In this document: piece by piece, positions 27,260-36,671 of the stretch | How the letters are laid out: each line of letters starts with the position of its first letter | How positions within the stretch are numbered: position 1 is the first letter of the stretch | DNA from: CALLPQ01 sp964392325 | GTDB lineage: Bacteria > Pseudomonadota > Alphaproteobacteria > Caulobacterales > Parvularculaceae | Reading direction: 5' to 3' | Length of the DNA stretch: 64,000 nucleotides | Assembly: GCA_964392325.1 (NCBI GenBank) | Contig: CAYMPJ010000001.1 | Location: 62,001-126,000, forward strand | The notes under the pieces: generated by a model | Databases searched by the model: none | The model's input: only the letters and a program-made list of their open reading frames with translations | Told to the model about the DNA's origin: nothing | Position numbers and translations under genes: made by a program

Positions 27260-27916
27260 ATGAAAGAAAACGCCCCTTTGCGGGTCCATTTTGATCAAAA
27301 CAGCGCTAAGCCCCGCCCGGGCGGCAATTTTATCGATAAAATCGTCCATTATATTTGCGCTGGCTGGCTCAAATTCTGGGGTTGGGAAGTAAAGGGCGAT
27401 TGGCCAATCAGAGACCATGGCGGCTATAAATCCGTATTAGTCGCTGCCCCCCACACCTCCAACTGGGATGGCTTGCACATGCTTGCTGCAACTGGATATT
27501 TTCAGGTCAAGCTGCGCTGGATTGGCAAAAAATCACTCACCACCGGACCTTTTGGCGGCCTTGTGAAATGGCTCGGCTGCGTTCCGGTTGATCGCTCTGC
27601 CAGCCATGATGTGGTCTCACAAATGCGTGAGGCTTTTAACAGTCAGGATGATTTCATTTTACTTATTCCCCCGGAGGGAACACGCGGTCAAGGCGATGGT
27701 TGGAAAAGCGGGTTTTACCACATAGCCCACGGCGCTGATGTACCCATTGTGTTGAGCATTCTCGACTATGGAAACAAAACTGTGCGTCTTAGCGGATGCT
27801 TGCATCCAAGTGGAAATTATGAAGATGATTTTAACTGGATCAAAACCCATTATGAAAATGCCCAGGGCAAATATAATGATAAATTCAGTGTAAAAATGAA
27901 AGCACCGAAAAACTAG
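27260..27916 (+). CDS. lysophospholipid acyltransferase-like protein (PlsC fold)
   Basis: This is a 218-residue glycerolipid acyltransferase-like protein that would move an acyl chain to a lysolipid or related acceptor at the membrane. Block I is HTSNWDG (HX4D form), and block III appears as PPEGTRGQG. The protein lacks a strong N-terminal membrane helix, although CAGWLKFWGW is amphipathic. It is shorter than typical PlsC (about 240). The start has no good ribosome-binding site, so initiation could be weak or leaderless. The exact acceptor is unknown; olsA-like or plsC-like roles are both possible. Confidence 0.85.
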   Translation: MKENAPLRVHFDQNSAKPRPGGNFIDKIVHYICAGWLKFWGWEVKGDWPIRDHGGYKSVLVAAPHTSNWDGLHMLAATGYFQVKLRWIGKKSLTTGPFGGLVKWLGCVPVDRSASHDVVSQMREAFNSQDDFILLIPPEGTRGQGDGWKSGFYHIAHGADVPIVLSILDYGNKTVRLSGCLHPSGNYEDDFNWIKTHYENAQGKYNDKFSVKMKAPKN

Positions 27917-28051
27917 TTTTCAATTGCGCGCGCCACTTCAAAAGATCAAAGAATTTTCGACATTCGTTAATAACGCGGCCAATACATCGCCTGCTTGACT
28001 GGCCGATAATGCTGGCGTTACTTATTGTCTAGATTTTTGAAAGGGAAGACC

Positions 28052-29512
28052 ATGAACAAACGCCTCTTATGTGCCGCAACAATTGCACCGTTTATGATGT
28101 GCATATCCTCATTGTCATCTGATGCTTTAGCGCAATCAGCCAGCCAGTCCGGGCAAGAGGCCATTTTGGCCAAAATTGACGGGCGTTATGATCAAACCGC
28201 TACCATTGCCCGCAAAATTTGGGAATGGTCTGAAGTTGGCTATCAAGAGGAAAAATCAAGCGGCTTATTAAAAGAGACATTAAAGGCGGAAGGCTTTTCT
28301 ATAAAATCCGGCGTTGCGGAAATTCCCACCGCATTTGTTGCCGAATATGGCAAAGGCGGTCCGGTGATCGCAATATTAGCCGAGTTCGATGCCCTGCCCG
28401 GTATTAATCAAGACGCGGTCGCAACACGCACGCCCATCGAGGGCAAACATTCAGCTCATGCCTGTGGCCATAATTTATTTGCCGCCGGCTCAGTGAGCGC
28501 GGCCATAGGGATCAAGGAATGGCTGGAAGAAACCGGCACGCCGGGGCGCGTCCGGTTATATGGCACACCCGCCGAAGAGGGGGGCAGCGGTAAAGTTTAT
28601 ATGGTGCGCGAAGGATTGTTTAACGATGTGGATTTTTCACTTCATTGGCATGCGGACGATGAAAACTCGGCAGCGGCGCGCACCACCCTTGCAAACCGGT
28701 CCGCTAAATTCAGATTTAGAGGTGTATCGGCCCATGCAGCAGGGGCACCGGAGCGGGCCCGCTCTGCACTCGATGGGGTCGAAGCATTTAATATGATGGT
28801 GAATTTGATGCGCGAGCATGTCCCGCAGCAAACACGCATCCATTATGTAATCACGGAAGGGGGCACAGCGCCCAATGTTGTACCCGATTTTGCAGAAGTC
28901 TTTTATTATGTCCGTCATCCAGAAGCGCAAGGCGTTGAAGATATTTGGGAGCGCGTAGAAGACGCCGCAAGCGGCGCGGCCCTTGGCACAGGCACACAAG
29001 TCGATTGGGAAATTATTCACGGCAATAACCCGCTTTTAGTCAATGAAAATCTCGCAAAAATGATGGACGAGAAATTACGGCAAGTGGGCGGCGTAAAATA
29101 TAGTGCCGCTGAAGCAAAATTTGCCAAAACAATCCATGCCAGTTTTGATCGCCCGGCTCACGCCCTTGGCAGTGAACAAACGATACAGCCCTATAATCGT
29201 TCATTGGGATACGGATCAACAGATGTGGGGGATGTCTCCATAGCAACCCCGACGGTTGGCCTGCGAACAGCCACCTGGGTGCCGGGTACATCGGCGCATA
29301 CATGGCAATCTTCTGCGGCAAGCGGTATGTCAATTGGCTATAAAGGGGCGCAAGTTGCAGCAAAAACCTTAACCCTTGCAGCCCTCGAGCTTTATACAAA
29401 TCCAGACCTGCGCAAGCGTGCACGCCTTGAATTTGAAGAGTCTCGCGGCAAGGATTATAAATATAAATCCCTACTGGGCGACCGCGAACCGCCCCTTGAT
29501 TATAGAAAATAA
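28052..29512 (+). CDS. exported M20-family amidohydrolase (AbgB-like)
   Basis: This is a 486-residue metallo-amidohydrolase of family M20D, related to p-aminobenzoyl-glutamate hydrolase subunit B. The signal peptide ends at about DALAQS. Metal-binding parts are HACGHN, EEGGSGK (in place of the usual EEG) and FSLHWHADDEN. The small dimerisation domain lies in the middle (RFRGVSAHAAGAPERARSALDG). The ATG at 28052 follows AAGGGAAG. A strong terminator lies 62 nt after the stop. Export to the periplasm is unusual for cytoplasmic AbgB. The substrate is unknown. Confidence 0.88.
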   Translation: MNKRLLCAATIAPFMMCISSLSSDALAQSASQSGQEAILAKIDGRYDQTATIARKIWEWSEVGYQEEKSSGLLKETLKAEGFSIKSGVAEIPTAFVAEYGKGGPVIAILAEFDALPGINQDAVATRTPIEGKHSAHACGHNLFAAGSVSAAIGIKEWLEETGTPGRVRLYGTPAEEGGSGKVYMVREGLFNDVDFSLHWHADDENSAAARTTLANRSAKFRFRGVSAHAAGAPERARSALDGVEAFNMMVNLMREHVPQQTRIHYVITEGGTAPNVVPDFAEVFYYVRHPEAQGVEDIWERVEDAASGAALGTGTQVDWEIIHGNNPLLVNENLAKMMDEKLRQVGGVKYSAAEAKFAKTIHASFDRPAHALGSEQTIQPYNRSLGYGSTDVGDVSIATPTVGLRTATWVPGTSAHTWQSSAASGMSIGYKGAQVAAKTLTLAALELYTNPDLRKRARLEFEESRGKDYKYKSLLGDREPPLDYRK

Positions 29513-29573
29513 TCTAGAAAGCATCAGGGTGGGTCCATCTTTTTTGGGCTTACCCTGAATATTTTCTAACCTT

Positions 29574-29604
29574 AAATAGGGCCTAGTTTTCGGCCCTATT
29601 TTTT
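29574..29604 (+). terminator. intrinsic terminator after the M20 gene
   Basis: A perfect 10-bp stem (29574-29583 with 29592-29601), rich in GC at its top, encloses an 8-nt loop and is followed by T's to 29604. It sits between the convergent M20 and hslU genes. The + strand version has the stronger T tract; the - strand version has only ATTT, so it may act weakly for hslU as well. Confidence 0.85.
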
Positions 29605-29673
29605 ATGCCCGCAAAAACGGAAATGATATTAGGGGTCTTGTGCTCAAGCGGGCGACGGTCAAATCTGACAGTT

Positions 29674-30987
29674 CTAAAGAACAAATTTAGACAGATCTGC
29701 ATCGCGGGTAATATCGCCGAGGCGGGTCTCCACATAAGCCGCATCAATCACCATATCCTGACCATTGCGATCAGCAGCGTCGAAAGAAACTTCTTCGAGA
29801 ACTTTTTCCATGATCGTTGCCAACCGTCTCGCGCCGATATTTTCTATGGTTGCGTTAACGGATGTTGCTGCATCGGCAATCGCATCAATCGCATCTTCGC
29901 TAAAGCTGAGTTTTAACCCTTCTGTACCCATCAGGGCTTCATATTGTTTTAGTAAACTCGCCTCTGTTTCGGTCAGTATGCGTCTCATATCATCGCGGCT
30001 TAAGGCCTCCAATTCGACACGAATTGGCAAACGCCCTTGCAGTTCAGGGAGTAAATCCGATGGTTTTGAGAGATGAAACGCGCCCGAGGCTATAAACAGA
30101 ATATGGTCGGTTTTGATGGGGCCATATTTGGTGGCAACCGTTGCCCCTTCGATCAGTGGCAGGAGATCGCGCTGCACACCCTCGCGCGAGACATCAGCGC
30201 TGCCCCCACCGCGATCGGCATTACGGGCGATTTTGTCGATCTCGTCGAGAAAAACAATGCCATCATTTTCAACAAGTTCCAGCGCTTCGCGGGTGAGACT
30301 ATCATCATCGAGAAGATTATCAGATTCCTCGGCAATTAACGGCTCATAGGCATCTTTGACCTTGATGGTTTTTTTCTTTACCGGCCCGCCAAAACCTTTG
30401 CCAAGAATATCGCTTAAATTAATCATGCCCATTTGCGCACCGGGCATTCCGGGAATATCAAAACTCGGCATTGAAGCGGGGCCTTCTTTAAGCTCCAGTT
30501 CAATTTCGGTTTCATCAAGCTCATTGGCGCGCAATTGTTTACGAAACTTATCCCGGGTTGCCTCGCCAGCATGTTCACCAACAAGCGCATTAAGCACGCG
30601 GTCTTCGGCAGCCTTATGGGCTCTGGTGCGCACTTCCTCGCGGCGTTTGTCGCGTGTCAAACCGATGGCAATTTCCATCAAATCACGCACAATCGAATCC
30701 ACATCCCGGCCAACATAGCCAACCTCGGTGAATTTTGTTGCTTCAACCTTTAAGAAGGGGGAACCGGCAAGCTTGGCAAGGCGGCGGGAAATTTCTGTTT
30801 TCCCGACCCCGGTTGGGCCGATCATTAAAATATTTTTCGGGGTGATCTCGTCGCGCATCGCCCCCTCAACCTGTCGGCGACGCCAGCGATTTCGCAAAGC
30901 AACCGCAACCGCGCGTTTGGCGGCGGACTGGCCAATGATAAATCGATCAAGTTCGGAGACAATTTCGCGGGGAGAAAAACTGGTCAT
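29674..30987 (-). CDS. hslU: ATP-dependent protease ATPase subunit HslU
   Basis: HslU is the hexameric AAA+ unfoldase that feeds proteins to the HslV peptidase in the cytoplasm. The 437-residue protein has Walker A GPTGVGKT, the GYVGRDV pore loop, Walker B IVFLDEIDKIA, sensor regions and the conserved C-terminus ending DLSKFVL, which docks into HslV. The family-specific I domain lies at about 110-230. HslV normally lies just upstream of HslU; here the upstream gene is a cytochrome c and no hslV is present in the window. Confidence 0.97.
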   Translation of the reverse strand: MTSFSPREIVSELDRFIIGQSAAKRAVAVALRNRWRRRQVEGAMRDEITPKNILMIGPTGVGKTEISRRLAKLAGSPFLKVEATKFTEVGYVGRDVDSIVRDLMEIAIGLTRDKRREEVRTRAHKAAEDRVLNALVGEHAGEATRDKFRKQLRANELDETEIELELKEGPASMPSFDIPGMPGAQMGMINLSDILGKGFGGPVKKKTIKVKDAYEPLIAEESDNLLDDDSLTREALELVENDGIVFLDEIDKIARNADRGGGSADVSREGVQRDLLPLIEGATVATKYGPIKTDHILFIASGAFHLSKPSDLLPELQGRLPIRVELEALSRDDMRRILTETEASLLKQYEALMGTEGLKLSFSEDAIDAIADAATSVNATIENIGARRLATIMEKVLEEVSFDAADRNGQDMVIDAAYVETRLGDITRDADLSKFVL

Positions 30988-31012
30988 GTGTCGGGCTTAG
31001 TCCTTGCCTATT

Positions 31013-31669
31013 TTAATGACCTGAATCCCCATGGGGAACATCATCGTGTGTCGATGGCGAATGGGCGGCATCTTCAAGAGATTGTTCATCTACCGCAGCA
31101 GCTAGCGGCGCAGGAAATGGGACGGGATCATCAGAAAGCGAGGAAAGATAGACAAGGATTTGCGCACGCTTGCCATCTTTGCGAATTTTCTGGGCCATTG
31201 CCGTGCCCGGCATAAACTGGCTCGAATTTTTTATCAGCTCGTCAAGATTTTCATAGGTCCAAACGCCGCCAAAACCCGCCATCGCGGAAGAGTAGGCATT
31301 AAAGCCTTCTGCTTTACCGATGGGGCGCCCGACAATATTCCACAAATTAGGGCCCTGTAGGTGAACCCCGCCTTTCTCGAAAGTATGACATGATGCACAA
31401 ATCTCGGCCGCTCTTTTTCCTTGAGCCGGTTCCATTTGCGCCATTGCCGCGCCGAGATCAAACACCTCTTTTACCGGCGCAGGAGCGCCCGCTACTTCTA
31501 TTTCCACCGGAAATTGGGGAAAGGGATTGGCGTGTGCATCCCCGTGATGACCGCCGCCATGATGGCCTTCTCCGAAAAAACTATCAGCCAGAAGCGGCAA
31601 ACCGACAATCAACAATACTGCAGTCAGTACCGCGCTGGCAAGCTTATTTCCGTAAAGCGGGTCTTTCAT
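31013..31669 (-). CDS. membrane-anchored class I cytochrome c (CycM type)
   Basis: This is a 218-residue cytochrome with an N-terminal membrane anchor (KLASAVLTAVLLIVGLPLLA), a His/Gly-rich linker (HHGGGHHGDAH), and one haem site CASCH followed by GPNLWNIVGRPIG and the axial Met in FMPGTAMAQKI. CycM-type cytochromes carry electrons from the bc1 complex to terminal oxidases. The start at 31669 has GAGG 6 nt upstream and gives the shorter, usual lead-in. The extra C-terminus (AAAVDEQSLEDAAHSPSTH, in part) is unusual and His-rich. It is 25 nt upstream of hslU. Confidence 0.92.
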   Translation of the reverse strand: MKDPLYGNKLASAVLTAVLLIVGLPLLADSFFGEGHHGGGHHGDAHANPFPQFPVEIEVAGAPAPVKEVFDLGAAMAQMEPAQGKRAAEICASCHTFEKGGVHLQGPNLWNIVGRPIGKAEGFNAYSSAMAGFGGVWTYENLDELIKNSSQFMPGTAMAQKIRKDGKRAQILVYLSSLSDDPVPFPAPLAAAVDEQSLEDAAHSPSTHDDVPHGDSGH

Positions 31670-31908
31670 GATGAACCTCAAAAACTCGGCTGAATAGCCT
31701 AATTACCGTTCTTGTAATTGTGATGGCTTTTACCTTGGGGCATTATCCAAGGCAATATGCCAGTATTAACGTAAGGCGCGGCGTTTTCGCACAATTGTTT
31801 AAAGGGATAAAACCTCATGGGCACAATATCATCGAGAGGATTAAAAAAAAGCTAGCCGGAATTTATAAAACCCGCGCCCATCTAACGTAATCTGGTAATG
31901 GACGTCCC

Positions 31909-32424
31909 TTACCCCTCAGCCGGAGCCGCTTCACCATTTTGCTGATCTGCTTCCTGAGCGCGGCGGCTCTCATAGATCGCCAAGAAGTCGATTGGCTCGA
32001 GCATTAGGGGCGGGAAATTACCATTGCGCGTGGCATCGGCGATGATCTGACGCAAAAATGGAAATAGAAGCCTTGGACATTCGACCACCATTACCGGCTC
32101 TAAATGTTCCTGGGGAATGCCCTGCAATAAGAATACACCGGCATAAGTCGTCTCAACCACAAAAGCGGGCTTATCTTTCGCTGATGCCTTGGCCGAAACG
32201 GATAATTCCACTTCATAATGATCCTGACCCAAAGTACGGGCACTCACATCGACATTGACTTCGATTTGAGGAGACTCTGTCATCTCGCCATAAATGCCTG
32301 GTGCATTGGGGTTTTCAAAAGAAAGGTCTTTTAAATATTGGGCAACAACCCGTAATACAGGTGTCCCCGCATTATTCGTTGCATCGCCAGTCATTGGCAT
32401 ATCGGGCGCAGGCGTATCAGACAT
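31909..32424 (-). CDS. secB: protein-export chaperone SecB
   Basis: SecB is the cytoplasmic tetrameric chaperone that keeps preproteins unfolded and passes them to SecA. Recognisable parts are VVAQYLKDLSFENPNAP, the acidic SecA-binding region, VEVTYAG-like VETTYAGVF and CPRLLFPFLRQIIADATRNG with FPPLMLEPIDF. The ATG at 32424 (MSDTPAPD) is preferred, giving 171 residues; an in-frame ATG at 32439 is also possible. Its neighbours fxsA and the divergent Tim44-like gene match the common alphaproteobacterial arrangement. Confidence 0.95.
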   Translation of the reverse strand: MSDTPAPDMPMTGDATNNAGTPVLRVVAQYLKDLSFENPNAPGIYGEMTESPQIEVNVDVSARTLGQDHYEVELSVSAKASAKDKPAFVVETTYAGVFLLQGIPQEHLEPVMVVECPRLLFPFLRQIIADATRNGNFPPLMLEPIDFLAIYESRRAQEADQQNGEAAPAEG

Positions 32425-32564
32425 AGTCTCAAAATCCATCAGTTATGAAGCGTTATCCCAATCGGCTGAGGAAAGGTAAATCGCTATTTAAAGATGTGGG
32501 CTACTTACACGCCCCTCCGACAAGGAGCAACCACCCGTTGGTTTTTTAATAAGGCTTAAGTGAC

Positions 32565-32966
32565 TTACCTTGGCCGATTAATATGAATATGGGCGCTTCC
32601 ATCATGAATTTTACTTTTTAACCGGCGCAAAGCATAGCGCCCGATCATGCGCCTTATGGCGGGCACAAGAAGCGAAAACCCGATAAGGTCAGTGATAAAG
32701 CCGGGTGTCATCAAGAAAGGGGCACTGACCAATAAGAGAACCCCATCAACCGCTGATTCTACTGGCACCTGCCCTGCGCCCATGCTCTGGCGGGCTTTAT
32801 TAAGGGCCGCCAACCCTTGCATTCTTAGTAAAAAGCCCCCGAGAACGGCGGTAAATACACAAAGGCCGATCACCGGCAGCGCATCAAAAACCTGTGCTGC
32901 CTTGATCAAAACATAGATTTCCGCCAACGGCATGACCAAAAATAACACCAAGAGAATGATAAACAT
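32565..32966 (-). CDS. fxsA: FxsA family membrane protein
   Basis: This is a 133-residue membrane protein of the FxsA family (first known as a suppressor of F exclusion of phage T7). The pattern PLAEIYVLIKAAQVFDALPV followed by GGFLLRMQGLAAL and the segment LLVSAPFLMTPGFITDLIGF is diagnostic. Three or four hydrophobic helices are visible and the C-terminus is basic. It is immediately upstream of secB and divergent from the Tim44-like gene. Confidence 0.93.
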   Translation of the reverse strand: MFIILLVLFLVMPLAEIYVLIKAAQVFDALPVIGLCVFTAVLGGFLLRMQGLAALNKARQSMGAGQVPVESAVDGVLLLVSAPFLMTPGFITDLIGFSLLVPAIRRMIGRYALRRLKSKIHDGSAHIHINRPR

Positions 32967-33206
32967 CGATCAAATTTCCGTATTTAAGGGGTGATTTCAC
33001 AACAATACATCATATATAAACATCATTGGTGCTAGTATAAGCCCCTAAAGCGATATGTTGGGAAAATATCCTGCACCGCTAAAGTGTATACGCGATATCA
33101 TTTTGCAAACTGGCAAACCCAATGTTAAGCCAACGCATGGTAAGCTAAACAGATGTTCGGGCGAAATCCAAACATTGTCTCTAAATAGGAAAGCGTAAGA
33201 GAGTTC

Positions 33207-33911
33207 ATGGACCCGGTTATTCTCATTTTTGGTGGCCTTGCCGCTTTTTTCATTTTCAAGCTGTTTTCAGTTTTGGGAGACAGCTCCGATGGGCCGGGCA
33301 CCAATAGCGAGGGGAATGATGATTTTGAAACCCTGCGCAATGCCCTGACTGGCAATTCCAGCAAAAACGCCAAAAGAAAATCTGAGGCCGCTGAAGATAA
33401 TGTGGTGGAATTGCACCCTTCGGGCAATACCAATATCGAACCTGCGCCAGAACCTGTTCGCGCAATCAGCGCAGCGGGAAAAACCCTTCTTGGGGCTGAT
33501 GACAGTTTCGATGAAAAAGCGTTCCTTGACGGAGCAAAATACGCCTATGAGATGATTGTCGAAGCATTTGCGGACAATGACATAAGCTCTGTGCGCGCCT
33601 ATCTTAGTGATAATGTAAGGCTCGCTTTTGAAGGCGCTATTGAACAGCGCAAGCTCAATAATCACAAACAGGAACTGACCTTTATTGGCGTTGATTCGTC
33701 AACACTTTCCGAAGCGAAAATTAATGACGATCAGCTTATCGCCGTGACCGATTTTACCTCCAATCAGGTTCGTGTTACCCGGGACGCAGAAGATAATATT
33801 ATCGATGGCGACCCGAATAGAGTTGATCTTGTGCGCGACCGGTGGACGTTCGCTCGCAAACGCGGTAGCGATGATCCTAACTGGGTTTTGGTTGCAACCG
33901 GGGGCGCATAG
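33207..33911 (+). CDS. Tim44/TimA-like membrane-associated protein
   Basis: This is a 234-residue protein with a single N-terminal membrane helix (VILIFGGLAAFFIFKLFSVL), a charged linker and a C-terminal Tim44-like domain beginning near FDEKAFLDGAKYAYEMIVEAF. Bacterial Tim44-like proteins (TimA) are proposed membrane adaptors and are regularly found divergent from fxsA/secB and upstream of mltA, exactly as here. The start has AAGAGAG upstream. Function in secretion or envelope assembly is suggested by context only. Confidence 0.9.
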   Translation: MDPVILIFGGLAAFFIFKLFSVLGDSSDGPGTNSEGNDDFETLRNALTGNSSKNAKRKSEAAEDNVVELHPSGNTNIEPAPEPVRAISAAGKTLLGADDSFDEKAFLDGAKYAYEMIVEAFADNDISSVRAYLSDNVRLAFEGAIEQRKLNNHKQELTFIGVDSSTLSEAKINDDQLIAVTDFTSNQVRVTRDAEDNIIDGDPNRVDLVRDRWTFARKRGSDDPNWVLVATGGA

Positions 33912-33953
33912 CCCCGGCTTCCTCTCTACATTTCGGGCCCTTTACTATTCAGG

Positions 33954-35396
33954 ATGCATAAAATGGCAACCTTGGAGGATGAAAAAGCCAAGAGCACGAA
34001 ACGGCAACAACGCATAGAAATCTTTTTATGTGTATCGCTAGCCGCATTTGCCATGTTCGCGGTAATCGTAATCCCCAATATTCACACCGCCAAATCCCCC
34101 GATACTCTAACAGAAGATCAGCATAGCGACAAACCCAGCGAGCCGGGTTTCCATTTTCAACGAACTTCTTTTGATAAACTGGATGGCTGGCAAAATGATG
34201 CCCACGGTGAAAGCCTGGATGTTTTTTTGCGGTCCTGCGCGCATATCCTATCGCGCGCGCCCGAGAGCGCAGCCAATCCTATTGAAGCTATTTTTGAAGA
34301 TGCACTCCCGCAAGCCAAAAATAAAGACCAGCCCGTAACCTCTTTTGCCGGATTGAACCTCGATTGGCAACGCCCATGCGAGGCAGGACAAGATGTAACC
34401 AACACGGCAAACCCGAGCAGTATTGAACAAAAAAATACTGCCGCAAAAACTTTTTTTGAAAACTATTTCACCCCAATTCGAATTTACAATCGCTATCTGG
34501 GCGATGGTGAACAAGAAAAAAATGCGCCCCTCCCCCGTGACGAGAACATTGGCACATTTACCGGTTATTTTGAACCCGTCATCAAAGCCACAAAAAGGCG
34601 TACACAAACCAATTCGGCGCCTCTCCTCTCGCGCCCGAGTGATCTTGTAGAGCTTGATCTGGGCGAGTTTCGAGACGAGCTTGCCGGCGTGCGCCTTGCG
34701 GGCTATATCAAAAATGGCCGGTTGCACCCCTACCCCTCAAGGGCACAAATAAATCAACAGGGGCTTGGAAACCGCGCATCAGCTCTTGCCTGGTTAACAC
34801 CAGACGATGCGTTCTTTTTACAAATTCAAGGATCGGGCGTTTTGGAATTTCCTACGAGCCCGAGCATGCGGGTTGGATATGCAGGTCAAAATGGTCATCC
34901 CTATACAGCGATTGGCAAACCCTTAATTGCAGCTGGCGAAATTTCTCTGGAAGATATGTCACTGCAAGCAATTCGTGACTGGTTAAAAAAGGCATCGCCG
35001 GAAGAAGCGCGCGCTTTGCGCGAAAAAAATGCATCCTTTGTTTTCTTTAGCCGATTGGAAAATCTTGATCCGATACTCGGCCCCCTCAGTGCGCAAGGCG
35101 TCCAGCTTACGCCTTTACGCAGTCTGGCCGCCGACCGGCGCTATCATGCGATGGGCACACCGGTCTGGATTGACATTGAAGATAGCGATAGAAATAAAAA
35201 CATTCGCAGGCTGATGATTATACAAGATACAGGCGGCGCGATACGTGGGCCTGTGCGCGGCGATGTGTTTTGGGGGCGCGGCGCGTTTGCAGCGCGCATG
35301 GCCGGTGAGATGAATTCTAAAGGCGCTATGACAATTTTATTGCCCAACGAAATTACAAATCGTTGGAACGATGCATCGTCACCGGACGCATTATGA
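33954..35396 (+). CDS. mltA: membrane-bound lytic murein transglycosylase A
   Basis: This 480-residue enzyme cleaves peptidoglycan glycan strands. An N-terminal membrane helix (IEIFLCVSLAAFAMFAVIVIP, in part) anchors it instead of a lipobox. MltA motifs include TGYFEPVIKATKRRT, QGSGVLEFP and the 3D domain at the end (VWIDIED, IQDTGGAIRGPVRGDVFWG), which contains the catalytic Asp. An ATG at 33963 with AGGA upstream may be the true start. The stop overlaps the start of the smr gene by four bases (ATGA). Confidence 0.93.
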   Translation: MHKMATLEDEKAKSTKRQQRIEIFLCVSLAAFAMFAVIVIPNIHTAKSPDTLTEDQHSDKPSEPGFHFQRTSFDKLDGWQNDAHGESLDVFLRSCAHILSRAPESAANPIEAIFEDALPQAKNKDQPVTSFAGLNLDWQRPCEAGQDVTNTANPSSIEQKNTAAKTFFENYFTPIRIYNRYLGDGEQEKNAPLPRDENIGTFTGYFEPVIKATKRRTQTNSAPLLSRPSDLVELDLGEFRDELAGVRLAGYIKNGRLHPYPSRAQINQQGLGNRASALAWLTPDDAFFLQIQGSGVLEFPTSPSMRVGYAGQNGHPYTAIGKPLIAAGEISLEDMSLQAIRDWLKKASPEEARALREKNASFVFFSRLENLDPILGPLSAQGVQLTPLRSLAADRRYHAMGTPVWIDIEDSDRNKNIRRLMIIQDTGGAIRGPVRGDVFWGRGAFAARMAGEMNSKGAMTILLPNEITNRWNDASSPDAL

Positions 35397-36115
35397 AAAA
35401 GCGCGTCAAACCAAAGCATGCAAGACCCCTTAGCGTTGCTGAGGAAAAGCTTTGGCAAAAAGTCACAAGCGATGTCACCGCCTATCAAGCCAATAGCGTA
35501 GAGGGCACTAAAGATTTTGAAAAAAGCCCGGAAAACAGTAATTCCAGCAAGGAAACCATCAAAAAGCGGGCCCGCCACGCCCCTCTTACGGGCTCGCCCT
35601 CACAGCCTTTAAAGGCTTTAAAGTCCTCAGGCACAAAGACCGGTAATCCGGCTAACCCCGCAAGCTGGTCGCTTCAACCCTCCGGACCCATATCCAAAGC
35701 CCAAGCTAATAAACAGTTGTTTCGGAAGCAAAACATAAAAAGCGTCTTACAGGATGGCGATCCTAAAATCGAAAAACATGTCCGACGGGGGCGGATTGAA
35801 ATCGAGGCAGTGCTGGATTTACACGGCTCCACTCAAATAGCCGCGCAGCAACGTTTAGGGCAGTTTATTACCCTTGCGCGCCACCAAAAAGCCCGTTGTG
35901 TTCTGGTGATTACCGGCAAAGGCCCACCGCGCACCCACACATTAGATACGAGCCCTTTTTCAATGGACCCAGCCAACTCACCGCGCGGTATATTGCGCAA
36001 CCGTTTCCTCGAATGGGTGGAAAGCGAACCCTTGCGCAGCCAAATCATCCGTGTAGCAACAGCCAAACCATCCGATGGCGGCACTGGCGCTTTTTATGTG
36101 TTTTTGAAGAAGTGA
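35393..36115 (+). CDS. Smr-domain protein
   Basis: This is a 240-residue protein with a basic, low-complexity first half and a C-terminal Smr domain. The motifs LDLHGSTQ, TGKG and GGTGAFYVFLKK are the marks of Smr (small MutS-related) nuclease-like domains, which act on nucleic acids. The ATG at 35393 lies inside the mltA stop (ATGA), so it is translationally coupled. This mltA-smr pairing is standard in Alphaproteobacteria. The region QRLGQFITLARHQKARCVLVI links the two motifs. Confidence 0.92.
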   Translation: MKKRVKPKHARPLSVAEEKLWQKVTSDVTAYQANSVEGTKDFEKSPENSNSSKETIKKRARHAPLTGSPSQPLKALKSSGTKTGNPANPASWSLQPSGPISKAQANKQLFRKQNIKSVLQDGDPKIEKHVRRGRIEIEAVLDLHGSTQIAAQQRLGQFITLARHQKARCVLVITGKGPPRTHTLDTSPFSMDPANSPRGILRNRFLEWVESEPLRSQIIRVATAKPSDGGTGAFYVFLKK

Positions 36116-36671
36116 TAGGGACAAACGGAAGGTTTTCTGAATAATTTATAAAATTATCAGTGTGGGGATAGCTATACACGGAAATGGGGCTTTCCCACTC
36201 AAAAGCTGTTTTTTGGCGCTTTGACGAACCAAGGCCATTATTGGCCCAGAACGAACATTGTTTTCCATTTCGTGAACGATCATTTTTTGGCGAATTTCGC
36301 CCGTCGAAGGAATAGAAACTGTAAGCACATCAAAGATGGGACCGATATTCATATTTATCGGGCATATAATTGGGAGTCCCTACTTAGTTACTTTATCGGC
36401 CTGACCAGCTGCGATCTATTTCCATCGCAGTAAAATGGCCAAATTTTCGGAGAATGAAGTCATGCGCAAGTCGTGCTGCGCCAGCTCCGATGCCACCTCC
36501 CAGAATTAAAAACCAAATTTCACCATCAGGACCTTTCGCATCTAAGGGGATACCGTTCTGAATCCGAAACCAGATTAATGGCCCAGTCATAAATCTCAGA
36601 AAGAAGAACGCTGAACTTTGTGCTCAGGTCAGAGGACACGAATGACCGCTTTCAAGCCTACCCTCAATCGG
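36116..36671. other. 556-bp intergenic region, possible small - strand ORFs
   Basis: No recognisable gene is present between smr and the LuxR gene. Two short - strand reading frames exist: 36393-36590 (65 codons, with a Gly-rich LILGGGIGAGAARLAHDF segment and GAG just upstream of its ATG) and 36146-36352 (68 codons, no ribosome-binding site). Neither matches a family I know. The first is the better candidate for a real peptide or a decayed gene. Confidence 0.3.
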
